Shown: positions 1 to 5,008 of the stretch, one piece after another
How the letters are laid out: each line of letters begins with the position of its first letter
Position numbering within the stretch: the first letter of the stretch is position 1
From: an uncultured Parabacteroides sp.
GTDB taxonomy: Bacteria; Bacteroidota; Bacteroidia; Bacteroidales; Tannerellaceae
Direction: 5' to 3'
DNA length: 5,008 nt
NCBI GenBank assembly: GCA_934725305.1
Contig: CAKVBA010000081.1
Location: forward strand, 1-5,008
Notes under the pieces: model-generated
The model's database searches: none
The model's input: only the letters and a program-made list of their open reading frames with translations
Told to the model about the DNA's origin: nothing
Translations under genes and position numbers: made by a program

Positions 1-34
1 GCTCTTGTTCTCGATTGTACTGCTTTTCTTTCAT
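1..34 (-). CDS. 5' end of an unidentified divergent gene (partial)
   Basis: Read on the minus strand, an ATG at 34-32 opens a frame that stays open to the window edge and gives MKEKQYNREQE. The same frame has a stop (TAG) at 49-47, so 34 is the only usable ATG start. The highly charged opening (Lys, Glu, Arg) looks like a cytoplasmic protein start rather than a signal peptide. Eleven codons are too few to identify a family. The gene would be transcribed away from the btu operon. A one-mismatch relative of the Bacteroides -7 box (TCTTTTTG on the minus strand, bases 74-67) sits 32 bases upstream, but no -33 element is visible. It could also be a chance open frame at the window edge. Confidence 0.45.
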   Translation of the reverse strand, partial: MKEKQYNREQE

Positions 35-77
35 TTGTTGATGCTGCTAAGAGTCAACCTTATTTACAAAAAGACAG

Positions 78-187
78 ACTCTTGTAAAAATGGGTAGGCA
101 CTCCGTTGGGATTGGGTAACTACTCCGTTTGAAGGCGATAGTTACTCCGTTGGGAAAGGATAGTTATTCCTTATATGGAGCTTATGT
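78..187. repeat. 22-bp tandem repeat array, three good units with degenerate edges
   Basis: Units at 100-121, 122-143 and 144-165 are each exactly 22 bases. They share the opening ACTCCGTT and a later G-rich stretch ending in GGGTAACT, CGATAGTT and GGATAGTT respectively. A degenerate unit precedes them in phase (78-99, about 13 of 22 positions matching the first good unit) and another follows (166-187, weaker). The period is not a multiple of three and stops occur, so the array is not coding. Twenty-two bases is close to two helical turns, so equivalent bases lie on the same face of the DNA. No CRISPR-like spacer structure exists. Confidence 0.8.
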
Positions 188-273
188 ATTGTAATGTATC
201 CAACAGCGGTGCGTTATATTGTAAACCGTTGCGTTGCTATCGGAGATCTCAATCGAAAGGGTTGTATTGATAC

Positions 274-286
274 TTGTTATTAACAA
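274..286. repeat. Perfect 13-bp inverted repeat
   Basis: TTGTTA at 274-279 and TAACAA at 281-286 are perfect reverse complements around a single T. A dyad with a one-base centre is a typical shape for a dimeric regulator's operator and is too tight for an RNA hairpin. It lies about 155 bases upstream of the btu -7 box. In AT-rich DNA such dyads also arise by chance. Confidence 0.35.
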
Positions 287-327
287 TGTGAATAGATTGA
301 TAATAAGTAGTGTATATATTGTATGAA

Positions 328-363
328 CCGGGTTGTAAACAGGGTTATCAACAGGATTGTTAA
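328..363. repeat. 12-bp tandem repeat, three units
   Basis: Three adjacent 12-base units, CCGGGTTGTAAA (328-339), CAGGGTTATCAA (340-351) and CAGGATTGTTAA (352-363), follow the pattern C-M-GG-R-TT-R-T-N-AA. The second and third units also form an imperfect dyad: GGTTA at 343-347 pairs with TAACC at 361-365, plus CAA/TTG inside. Translated on the minus strand the repeat gives V-x-N-P tetrapeptides, which explains the spurious open frame over this region. Confidence 0.65.
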
Positions 364-440
364 CCATATAACAGAGCCCTTGAACGAAGTGTTGCTATCG
401 GATATTTATACGAACAATAGATAGTTATCGATAGTTTTTA

Positions 441-448
441 TATATTTG
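441..448 (+). promoter_or_regulatory. Predicted btu operon promoter, Bacteroidota -7 box
   Basis: TATATTTG is an exact match to TAnnTTTG, the -7 element read by the primary sigma factor (SigABfr type) of Bacteroides. Transcription would begin roughly 5-8 bases downstream, near 453-456. That is just ahead of the first riboswitch helix and gives a leader of about 230 bases. A clear -33 TTTG is missing at the expected distance; bases 417-421 read ATAGA. The -33 area overlaps GATAGTT copies at 420-426 and 430-436 and the palindrome TATCGATA at 426-433. The weak -33 suggests a modest promoter or one helped by an activator. Confidence 0.65.
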
Positions 449-469
449 CCCTTGATTATGGTGTAATGC

Positions 470-634
470 TGTTGTGTTCACAACAGGTTAGTAAAAGGGA
501 ATCCGGTGAAAATCCGGAGCTGTACCCGTAGCTGTGTGTTTTTAATACCTGAAGGAATACCATCGCCACTGAACGCATTGATGCGTTTGGGAAGGCTCCT
601 TAAAGAGAAAAACAAGCCAGAAAACCTGCCATGA
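470..634 (+). promoter_or_regulatory. Cobalamin (AdoCbl/B12) riboswitch aptamer
   Basis: The hallmark segments of the cobalamin riboswitch (B12-element) are present in order. CAGGTT (484-489) pairs with AACCTG (623-628) to close the core. AAAAGGGAA (493-501) is followed by the P5 hairpin CCGG-TGAAAAT-CCGG (503-517), then ACCCG (524-528). Next come GCCACTG (565-571), a variable hairpin AACGCA/TGCGTT (572-577 with 582-587), GGGAAGG (589-595), and the B12 box AGCCAGAAAACCTGCC (615-630). It directly precedes a BtuB-type receptor, the standard context. Ligand binding is expected to repress the operon. No terminator-like stem with a U-tract follows, so repression is probably at translation initiation of btuB. 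The outer limits are approximate because a closing P1 helix is not obvious. Confidence 0.95.
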
Positions 635-693
635 TTAATAAAGTTCATATCTCGGGTGAAGATGTGGCGGAAACAAATCGTATATGCAAATAA
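631..693 (+). CDS. Possible 20-codon leader ORF overlapping the btuB start
   Basis: An ATG directly abutting the 3' end of the B12 box opens a 20-codon frame (begins MINKVHIS, ends NRICK) that stops with TAA at 691-693. The stop lies 10 bases inside btuB in a different frame. The peptide has no signal sequence or membrane segment and resembles nothing I know. If translated, ribosomes would cross the 645-667 hairpin and terminate beside the btuB ATG, which would allow translational coupling under riboswitch control. There is no Shine-Dalgarno site, although Bacteroidota often lack one. The alternative is a chance open frame in a short leader, and I cannot separate the two from one sequence. 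Confidence 0.25.
   Translation: MINKVHISGEDVAETNRICK
645..667 (+). promoter_or_regulatory. Leader hairpin, candidate riboswitch expression platform
   Basis: Bases 645-652 (TCATATCT) pair with 660-667 (AGATGTGG), with two G-U wobbles, leaving the seven-base loop CGGGTGA (653-659). The hairpin ends 16 bases before the btuB ATG. Its loop bases CGGGT (653-657) are complementary to ACCCG (524-528) inside the aptamer, so a loop-to-core contact is conceivable. Cobalamin riboswitches are known to control expression through a kissing interaction between an aptamer loop and a regulatory hairpin. Here the pairing partner is inferred only from complementarity, and the same ACCC bases may be needed in the aptamer core. 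Confidence 0.4.
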
Positions 694-2681
694 GTATATT
701 GAAAACAGGGTTTTATGTCTGTTGCATAGGGCAGCTTTGGGGTGGAGACGTGTTTGCTCAAGTAGATACGGTCTCGTATCATCGTCTGTCTAATGTAGAG
801 GTGGTGGGGAAAGTGCGTCCTTCGGTGACGCGCGAAGCTACTCCTTTGCAGGTGATGGGCCGGGCAAGCATTGAGCGTTTGGGAGTGCAAGACCTGTCCG
901 AAGCCGTAAAACGTTTCTCGGGAGTTGCTGTTCAGGATTATGGAGGCATAGGAGGTTTGAAGACCGTCTCGGTACGTAGTTTGGGTGCCAAACATACAGC
1001 TGTGAGTTATGATGGCGTTACGGTGACTGATGCCCAAAATGGTCAGATTGATATAAGTCGTTTCTCGTTGGACAATGTAGAGCAGGTCTCGTTATCGATT
1101 GGTCAGTCTGATGATATCTTTCAGACTGCTCGTATGTATGCCTCGGCTGGAGCTCTGAATATACAGACCCGTCGTCCGGACTTTTCGGAAAAGTCTTTTC
1201 ACCTGAAGGCGCAGCTCAAGGGGGGATCGTTTGGATTGGTCAATCCTTATGTGCGCTATGAACAGCAGTTGGGCGAACGCTGGTATGCCTCTGCTCAAGG
1301 AGATTATCTTCGTGCGGATGGACGTTATCCGTTCACCTGGGTGAATGGTCAGTTGGTGGAAAAGAAGAAGCGGCGGAATAGCGATATCGAGACGTGGCGT
1401 ACAGAGTTGAATCTGTATGGCGACTTGGGCGATGCCGGGTCGTTGTCGGTGAAGGGCTATTATTTCGATTCGGAACGTGGTTTGCCCGGATCTGTGATCC
1501 TTTATAACGACTATTCCGGCGAGCGGTTGTGGGATAAGAACAGCTTTGTGCAGGTGCACTATGAAAACCGTTTCACTCCGCTCTTTGCTTTGAAGGCACA
1601 GGCTAAATATAATTATGCCTGGACCAAATATCTCGATGTTAATAATAACTATGAGGGAGGAAAGCAGGAGGACCGTTATACCCAGCATGAATATTATGGT
1701 TCGGTTTCCGGACTCTATCAGCCACTGGAGAAACTCTCTTTCTCTCTGACCGAAGACTATTTTGTCAATACCTTGGATAATACATTGCCCGGTTGTCCTT
1801 TTCCGAAGCGTTACTCTTCATTGACGGTGTTGGCCGCACAATATAAAGATTCACGTCTCTCGGCAACTGCCAGCTTATTGGGAACTTATATCACGGAAAA
1901 GGTGGAGACGGGAGATAAGCCAGCCGATCGTAAGCGGTTGTCTCCGGCGGCCAGTCTGTCGTGGCGTGTTTTACCGATGTACAACTTTCGAGTGCGTCTT
2001 TCGTATAAAGACATCTTCCGTATCCCAACCTTCAATGATATGTATTACCTGCGTATTGGCAATACCAATTTGAAACCAGAGAAGGCAATCCAATATAATG
2101 TAGGCGTCACCTGGAGTGGCGAGCTGCCGGGTATCCGTTATGCCAGCTTTTCGGCCGATGGCTATTATAATCGGGTAAAAGATAAGATTGTGGCGATGCC
2201 CACCATGTTTATTTGGAAGATGATGAATATGGGCGAGGTCTCTATCGGAGGATTGGATGTCAATCTGTCTGCCGAAATTCCTTTGCACGAGAAGCTGAGT
2301 CTGTTGGCTCAGGCAGCTTATACCTATCAAAAGGCTATTGATATCACGAATGAAGAGGCGAAGAACTATAAAGATCAGATTCCTTATACTCCGGAACATT
2401 CGGGCAATGTCTCTTTGTCGTTGCTTAATCCCTGGTTGAATTTCTCTTATCATATGACTTGTGTAGGCGATCGATATGCATTACCTCAGAATATCGAAGA
2501 CAATCGGATTGCAAGTTATGCCGAACAGGGCATATCTGTGAATCGTGAGTTTCAGATACATGCCTGTAAATTGCGTCTTCAGGGTGAGTTGTTGAACTTG
2601 GCCAACAAGACTTATGATGTCATTCAGTATTATCCGATGCCGGGTCGTTCTTGGCGTTTGAGTGTAAGTGTAACTTATTAA
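684..2681 (+). CDS. btuB: TonB-dependent outer-membrane cobalamin receptor BtuB
   Basis: This 665-residue protein imports cobalamin across the outer membrane using TonB energy. A signal peptide ends at VFA|Q (about residue 25). A TonB-box-like NVEVVGK lies at about 37-43. The plug domain spans about 50-163, with LSEAVKRFSGV at 71-81, a conserved VSVRSLG segment (95-101) and YDGV (109-112). The remainder is a 22-strand-type beta-barrel. It ends with the family C-terminal pattern PGRSW near 653-657 and a terminal Tyr, the usual outer-membrane assembly signal. There is no N-terminal carboxypeptidase-regulatory-like domain, so it is BtuB-like rather than SusC-like. ATG 684 is the only start: the frame has a stop at 657-659 and no other ATG after it. 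The riboswitch immediately upstream fixes the substrate. The next gene follows after 19 AT-rich bases. The signal-peptide core (FYVCCIGQLW) is only moderately hydrophobic. Confidence 0.93.
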   Translation: MQISILKTGFYVCCIGQLWGGDVFAQVDTVSYHRLSNVEVVGKVRPSVTREATPLQVMGRASIERLGVQDLSEAVKRFSGVAVQDYGGIGGLKTVSVRSLGAKHTAVSYDGVTVTDAQNGQIDISRFSLDNVEQVSLSIGQSDDIFQTARMYASAGALNIQTRRPDFSEKSFHLKAQLKGGSFGLVNPYVRYEQQLGERWYASAQGDYLRADGRYPFTWVNGQLVEKKKRRNSDIETWRTELNLYGDLGDAGSLSVKGYYFDSERGLPGSVILYNDYSGERLWDKNSFVQVHYENRFTPLFALKAQAKYNYAWTKYLDVNNNYEGGKQEDRYTQHEYYGSVSGLYQPLEKLSFSLTEDYFVNTLDNTLPGCPFPKRYSSLTVLAAQYKDSRLSATASLLGTYITEKVETGDKPADRKRLSPAASLSWRVLPMYNFRVRLSYKDIFRIPTFNDMYYLRIGNTNLKPEKAIQYNVGVTWSGELPGIRYASFSADGYYNRVKDKIVAMPTMFIWKMMNMGEVSIGGLDVNLSAEIPLHEKLSLLAQAAYTYQKAIDITNEEAKNYKDQIPYTPEHSGNVSLSLLNPWLNFSYHMTCVGDRYALPQNIEDNRIASYAEQGISVNREFQIHACKLRLQGELLNLANKTYDVIQYYPMPGRSWRLSVSVTY

Positions 2682-2700
2682 TTTCTAAATATAAATAGCA

Positions 2701-3804
2701 ATGAAAAAGAAAAATGTATTTATGTATGCTGCTTGCAGCGCATTGATGGCCTTTGGCTTTGTGGGATGTGATGATGACGATCCTGTTTTGAATCCGACTC
2801 CGGAAGAGGCAAAGACATCAACCGGTGTTTATATCATGAATAGCGGTAAGTGGAAAGGCAACAATGCCACTCTGGACTATTATGGTTTTGAATCTAAAGA
2901 GTTGAAGACAAAAGTCTTTTCAACAATCAATGGCAGAGGCTTGGGCGATACTGCAAACGATATGTTGGTGTATGGTTCTAAAATGTATATAGCAGTCAGC
3001 ACATCCAACACCATTGAGATTATGGATTTGAATGCTAATTCATTGAAGACTATCTCTCCGAAGGATGAAGCAGGTCAGCCACAATCTCCGCGTTATTTTG
3101 CCGCATACGAAGGAAAAGTATATGCCACTCTGTTTGACGGTCATTTGGCTGAGATTGATACTACAACGATGGAGATTACCAAGCAGGTTGCTGTTGGTCC
3201 GAACCCTTATCAGGTATGTTCGTTGAAGGGTAAGCTCTATGTGGCAAACTCAGGTGGTTACAATCCGGTACAAGACTCTACTCTGTCGGTTGTGGATCCG
3301 GTGAGCTTCAAAGAGGAGAAGAAGATTGTGGTAGGTTTGAATCCGACATCTGTTTATGCTGATAAATCAGGTGAATTATATGTAGGATGTATGGGTAACT
3401 TCTATAATGTGAAGGCTTCCGTACAGCGTGTCAACCTGGAAAAGGGTACTTCTGAAGCTATTTTGACGAATGACAATATTCTGATTAGTTCTACTGCTGA
3501 TGATCAGCTCTTGATTATCAATTCTGAGAATGATGCCAACTGGCAGCCGGTTAATACCAAGTTCTCTCAGTATGATATGGCAACCGACAAGATGGTTTCA
3601 GACAACTTCATTACAGACGGAACCAAGGTTGAAAAGCCCTATAGCTTGAGTTCAGATCCTACTTTGGGTTATATCTATGTTGGTACATCTGACTATGTTA
3701 ATACAGGTGATGTGTTTATCTTCACTAAAGAGGGTAAGTTGGTTACTAAATTGGCTGCTTCTGGTATTAATCCGATGGCTGTTCGTGGCGTGACATTGCA
3801 GTAA
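2701..3804 (+). CDS. btuG: Surface cobalamin-binding lipoprotein BtuG (YncE-like beta-propeller)
   Basis: This 367-residue lipoprotein has a signal peptide (MKKKN, then a hydrophobic core) ending in lipobox FVGC with Cys23. Asp24-Asp27 follow, matching the acidic Bacteroidota lipoprotein export signal that sends proteins to the cell surface. Residues about 42-365 are a repeated beta-propeller of the YncE type. Blade motifs recur as GKVYATLFDGHLAEID (138-153), GKLYVANSGG (177-186), GELYVGCMG (224-232) and GYIYVGTSD (323-331), with the linker motif GPNPYQV / GLNPTSV / GINPMAV (166-172, 212-218, 355-361). BtuG proteins of Bacteroides bind cobalamin with extreme affinity, pair with BtuB as a lid and pass the vitamin on. 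The position directly after btuB supports this. A generic YncE-like protein of another role is the alternative, but the riboswitch-btuB context makes that unlikely. Its stop overlaps the next start. Confidence 0.88.
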   Translation: MKKKNVFMYAACSALMAFGFVGCDDDDPVLNPTPEEAKTSTGVYIMNSGKWKGNNATLDYYGFESKELKTKVFSTINGRGLGDTANDMLVYGSKMYIAVSTSNTIEIMDLNANSLKTISPKDEAGQPQSPRYFAAYEGKVYATLFDGHLAEIDTTTMEITKQVAVGPNPYQVCSLKGKLYVANSGGYNPVQDSTLSVVDPVSFKEEKKIVVGLNPTSVYADKSGELYVGCMGNFYNVKASVQRVNLEKGTSEAILTNDNILISSTADDQLLIINSENDANWQPVNTKFSQYDMATDKMVSDNFITDGTKVEKPYSLSSDPTLGYIYVGTSDYVNTGDVFIFTKEGKLVTKLAASGINPMAVRGVTLQ

Positions 3805-4922
3805 TGAGATATTTCCTGGTCATAATGACTCTGTTCTGGATGGCGGCTTGTTCGCCATCCGGAAAACAGGTGAATCGGTCGGAGACTTTGTCAGTCGATA
3901 CCATTCAGTATGCGCAGGGATTTCATATCGAGCGCTTTGATGAGTATGTTTCGGTAGAGCTGTCCGATCCATGGGATAGCACACGCATTCTGCAACGTTA
4001 TCTGTTGGTCGATCGCAATAAGCCGATGCCAGAAGGATTGCCTAAAGGTACGGTGGTGAAGATACCGGCGCGTAAGGTGGTCGTTTATACTTCAGTGCAT
4101 GCTTCGATTATTGACCAGCTGCAGGAAAGCCAACAAATTGTCGGAGTGTGTGAACCTCGCTACATAGCAGCTCCTTCTGTGAAGGCGGGTCTGCAAAGTG
4201 GACAGATTGTTGACTTGGGAGAAGCTACGGCCCCCAATGTGGAAAAGATGATCGAGATTGGAGCAGAGGTGGTGATAGCGTCTCCCTTTCAGAACAGTAG
4301 TTATGGGCCTGTAGAAAAGATAGGTATTCCCATTGTTGAGGCTGCCGATTATATGGAGCCGCTTCCCTTGGGACGGACCGAATGGATTCGTTTCTATGGC
4401 TTGTTGTTCCAGAAAGAGGCTTTGGCCGATTCCATCTTCAGGGCAACCGAGCAGCGTTATTTAGATCTGAAAGCATTGACGGCTGCTTGCCTTGAGCGCC
4501 CGACCGTATTGGCCGAGAAACGGTATGGCTCTTCTTGGTTCGTTCCTGCGGGAAATAGTTACATGGCCCATCTGTTTGCCGATGCCGGAGCCGATTATCT
4601 GTTCAAAGATCTATCGGGGTCGGGAAGTACGCCCTTGGCCTTTGAAACGGTATTTGAGAAGGCTGTACATGCCGATTTTTGGTTGATTAAATATAACCGC
4701 TCCGATGAAATGGATTATGCCGAATTAAAGGCAGAATATGCTCCTTATGAGAATTTTGATGCCTTCAAAAATCATCGTATCTATAGCTGTAATACGGGTC
4801 GCGTGCCCTATTATGAGGAGTTTCCGTTACATCCCGATTATCTGCTGAAAGATTTGGTTTGGGTGTTTCATCCGGAGCTGTTGCCCGATTATACCCCTCG
4901 TTATTATCAGGCGATGCCTTAA
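3804..4922 (+). CDS. btuF: Periplasmic cobalamin-binding lipoprotein BtuF (ABC transporter)
   Basis: This 372-residue substrate-binding protein takes cobalamin from the outer-membrane receptor and delivers it to the BtuCD permease. The lipobox is MAAC with Cys16. The next residues (SPSGK) are not acidic, so it should stay facing the periplasm, unlike BtuG. The class III periplasmic-binding fold (PF01497 type) runs from about residue 92 to 340. DLGEATAPNVEKM (137-149) followed by AEVVIAS is the family N-lobe signature, and PLGRTEWIRFYG (188-199) the mid-helix pattern. Aligned from memory to E. coli BtuF, Glu147 (NVEK) and Glu281 (AFET) match the two glutamates that dock on BtuC arginines. About 75 residues between the lipid anchor and the domain make it longer than E. 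coli BtuF. The start overlaps the btuG stop as TAATG, implying translational coupling. A haem or siderophore binding protein is the alternative, disfavoured by the operon. Confidence 0.9.
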   Translation: MRYFLVIMTLFWMAACSPSGKQVNRSETLSVDTIQYAQGFHIERFDEYVSVELSDPWDSTRILQRYLLVDRNKPMPEGLPKGTVVKIPARKVVVYTSVHASIIDQLQESQQIVGVCEPRYIAAPSVKAGLQSGQIVDLGEATAPNVEKMIEIGAEVVIASPFQNSSYGPVEKIGIPIVEAADYMEPLPLGRTEWIRFYGLLFQKEALADSIFRATEQRYLDLKALTAACLERPTVLAEKRYGSSWFVPAGNSYMAHLFADAGADYLFKDLSGSGSTPLAFETVFEKAVHADFWLIKYNRSDEMDYAELKAEYAPYENFDAFKNHRIYSCNTGRVPYYEEFPLHPDYLLKDLVWVFHPELLPDYTPRYYQAMP

Positions 4923-4974
4923 GGCTTTTTGAGGCTCAGTAGAAATCTAGTGGGGATACGCATATAGCATAGCA

Positions 4975-5008
4975 ATGCGGAATAGAAAGAACTTCTTATC
5001 TGCTACGC
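4975..5008 (+). CDS. Start of a downstream gene, probably the BtuC permease (partial)
   Basis: An ATG at 4975 opens a frame that is uninterrupted to the window end (MRNRKNFLSAT, 11 codons). A stop in this frame at 4948-4950 and the absence of another ATG make 4975 the only start. A short basic opening (Arg, Arg, Lys) followed by the beginning of a hydrophobic run fits the cytoplasmic N-terminus of a FecCD/BtuC-family permease. That is the gene normally found after btuF, with the ATPase btuD next. The identity rests on gene order, not on the eleven residues. It is separated from btuF by 52 bases, a wider gap than the others in the operon. Confidence 0.6.
   Translation, partial: MRNRKNFLSAT

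Larger units (their letters stand above)
35..440. other. Repeat-rich non-coding region upstream of the btu operon
   Basis: About 400 bases separate the divergent gene start at 34 from the btu promoter. No convincing gene is present. The only sizeable open frame is a minus-strand one at 367-182, whose protein opening is just the translation of the 12-base repeats (a V-x-N-P tetrapeptide pattern). The region is AT-rich and carries a 22-bp tandem array, a 12-bp tandem array, a 13-bp dyad, a 12-base direct repeat (GTTGCTATCGGA at 233-244 and 391-402) and several GATAGTT copies. It could hold regulator-binding sites or be decaying intergenic DNA. The sequence does not decide which. Confidence 0.7.

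Noticed and set aside
67..74. Minus-strand -7 box for the divergent gene (TCTTTTTG)
   Set aside because: It has one mismatch at the important second base and no -33 partner, so it is not listed as a promoter.
100..165. CRISPR array
   Set aside because: The units are directly adjacent, with no unique spacers and no cas genes.
277..353. Replication origin with DnaA boxes
   Set aside because: There are only two near-matches, each off consensus, with no dnaA or other origin context in view.
182..367. 61-codon minus-strand open frame with a V-x-N-P repeat and a hydrophobic middle
   Set aside because: The repeat is the direct translation of the 12-base DNA array, the rest is low-complexity AT-rich sequence, and no family resemblance or promoter is visible.
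631..700. Frameshift fusion of the leader ORF to BtuB
   Set aside because: btuB has its own ATG followed by a usable signal peptide. A fusion would bury that signal, and no strong slippery site is evident.
645..2453. Three long antisense open frames (645-1037, 1092-1688, 1971-2453)
   Set aside because: They lie wholly or mostly inside btuB on the opposite strand, their products are rich in Ile/His/Arg typical of antisense reading, and they show no domain signatures.
684..3804. SusC/SusD-type glycan uptake pair
   Set aside because: The receptor lacks the N-terminal carboxypeptidase-regulatory-like domain of SusC, and the lipoprotein is a beta-propeller rather than a helical SusD fold. The riboswitch points to cobalamin.
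4492..4686. 64-codon plus-strand open frame within btuF
   Set aside because: It is a shifted-frame shadow of btuF, whose own frame is continuous and family-consistent across this segment.

Overview
The window is the 5' two thirds of a vitamin B12 (cobalamin) uptake operon, most likely from a member of the Bacteroidales (Bacteroides/Parabacteroides-like). The organism call rests on an exact TAnnTTTG promoter -7 box, A-rich leaders without strong Shine-Dalgarno sites, a surface-export signal (Cys followed by four Asp) on a lipoprotein, and the gene order btuB-btuG-btuF. btuG is, as far as I know, a Bacteroidota speciality.

Layout. Bases 1-34 hold the first 11 codons of an unidentified gene on the minus strand. 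Bases 35-440 form a long non-coding region rich in short repeats: a 22-bp tandem array (about 78-187), a 12-bp triplet array (328-363), a perfect 13-bp dyad (274-286) and scattered copies of GATAGTT. A promoter -7 box lies at 441-448. A cobalamin riboswitch fills about 470-634, with the B12 box at 615-630 and an A-rich leader up to the btuB start at 684. A 20-codon leader ORF (631-693) and a small hairpin (645-667) occupy the space between the aptamer and btuB.

Three complete plus-strand genes follow: the TonB-dependent outer-membrane receptor BtuB (684-2681), the surface lipoprotein beta-propeller BtuG (2701-3804), and the periplasmic substrate-binding lipoprotein BtuF (3804-4922). BtuF overlaps the btuG stop by one base (TAATG). 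A fourth reading frame starts at 4975 and runs off the end. By position it should be the inner-membrane permease BtuC.

How they work together: BtuG captures cobalamin at the cell surface and caps BtuB. BtuB imports it across the outer membrane using TonB energy. BtuF hands it to the BtuC/BtuD ABC transporter, of which BtuD would lie beyond the window. The riboswitch is expected to lower expression when cobalamin is plentiful. There is no U-tract terminator before btuB, so control of translation initiation is more likely than attenuation.

The transport system itself is of a known type. The parts I cannot explain from known families are the repeat-rich upstream region and the overlapping leader ORF/hairpin in the expression platform.
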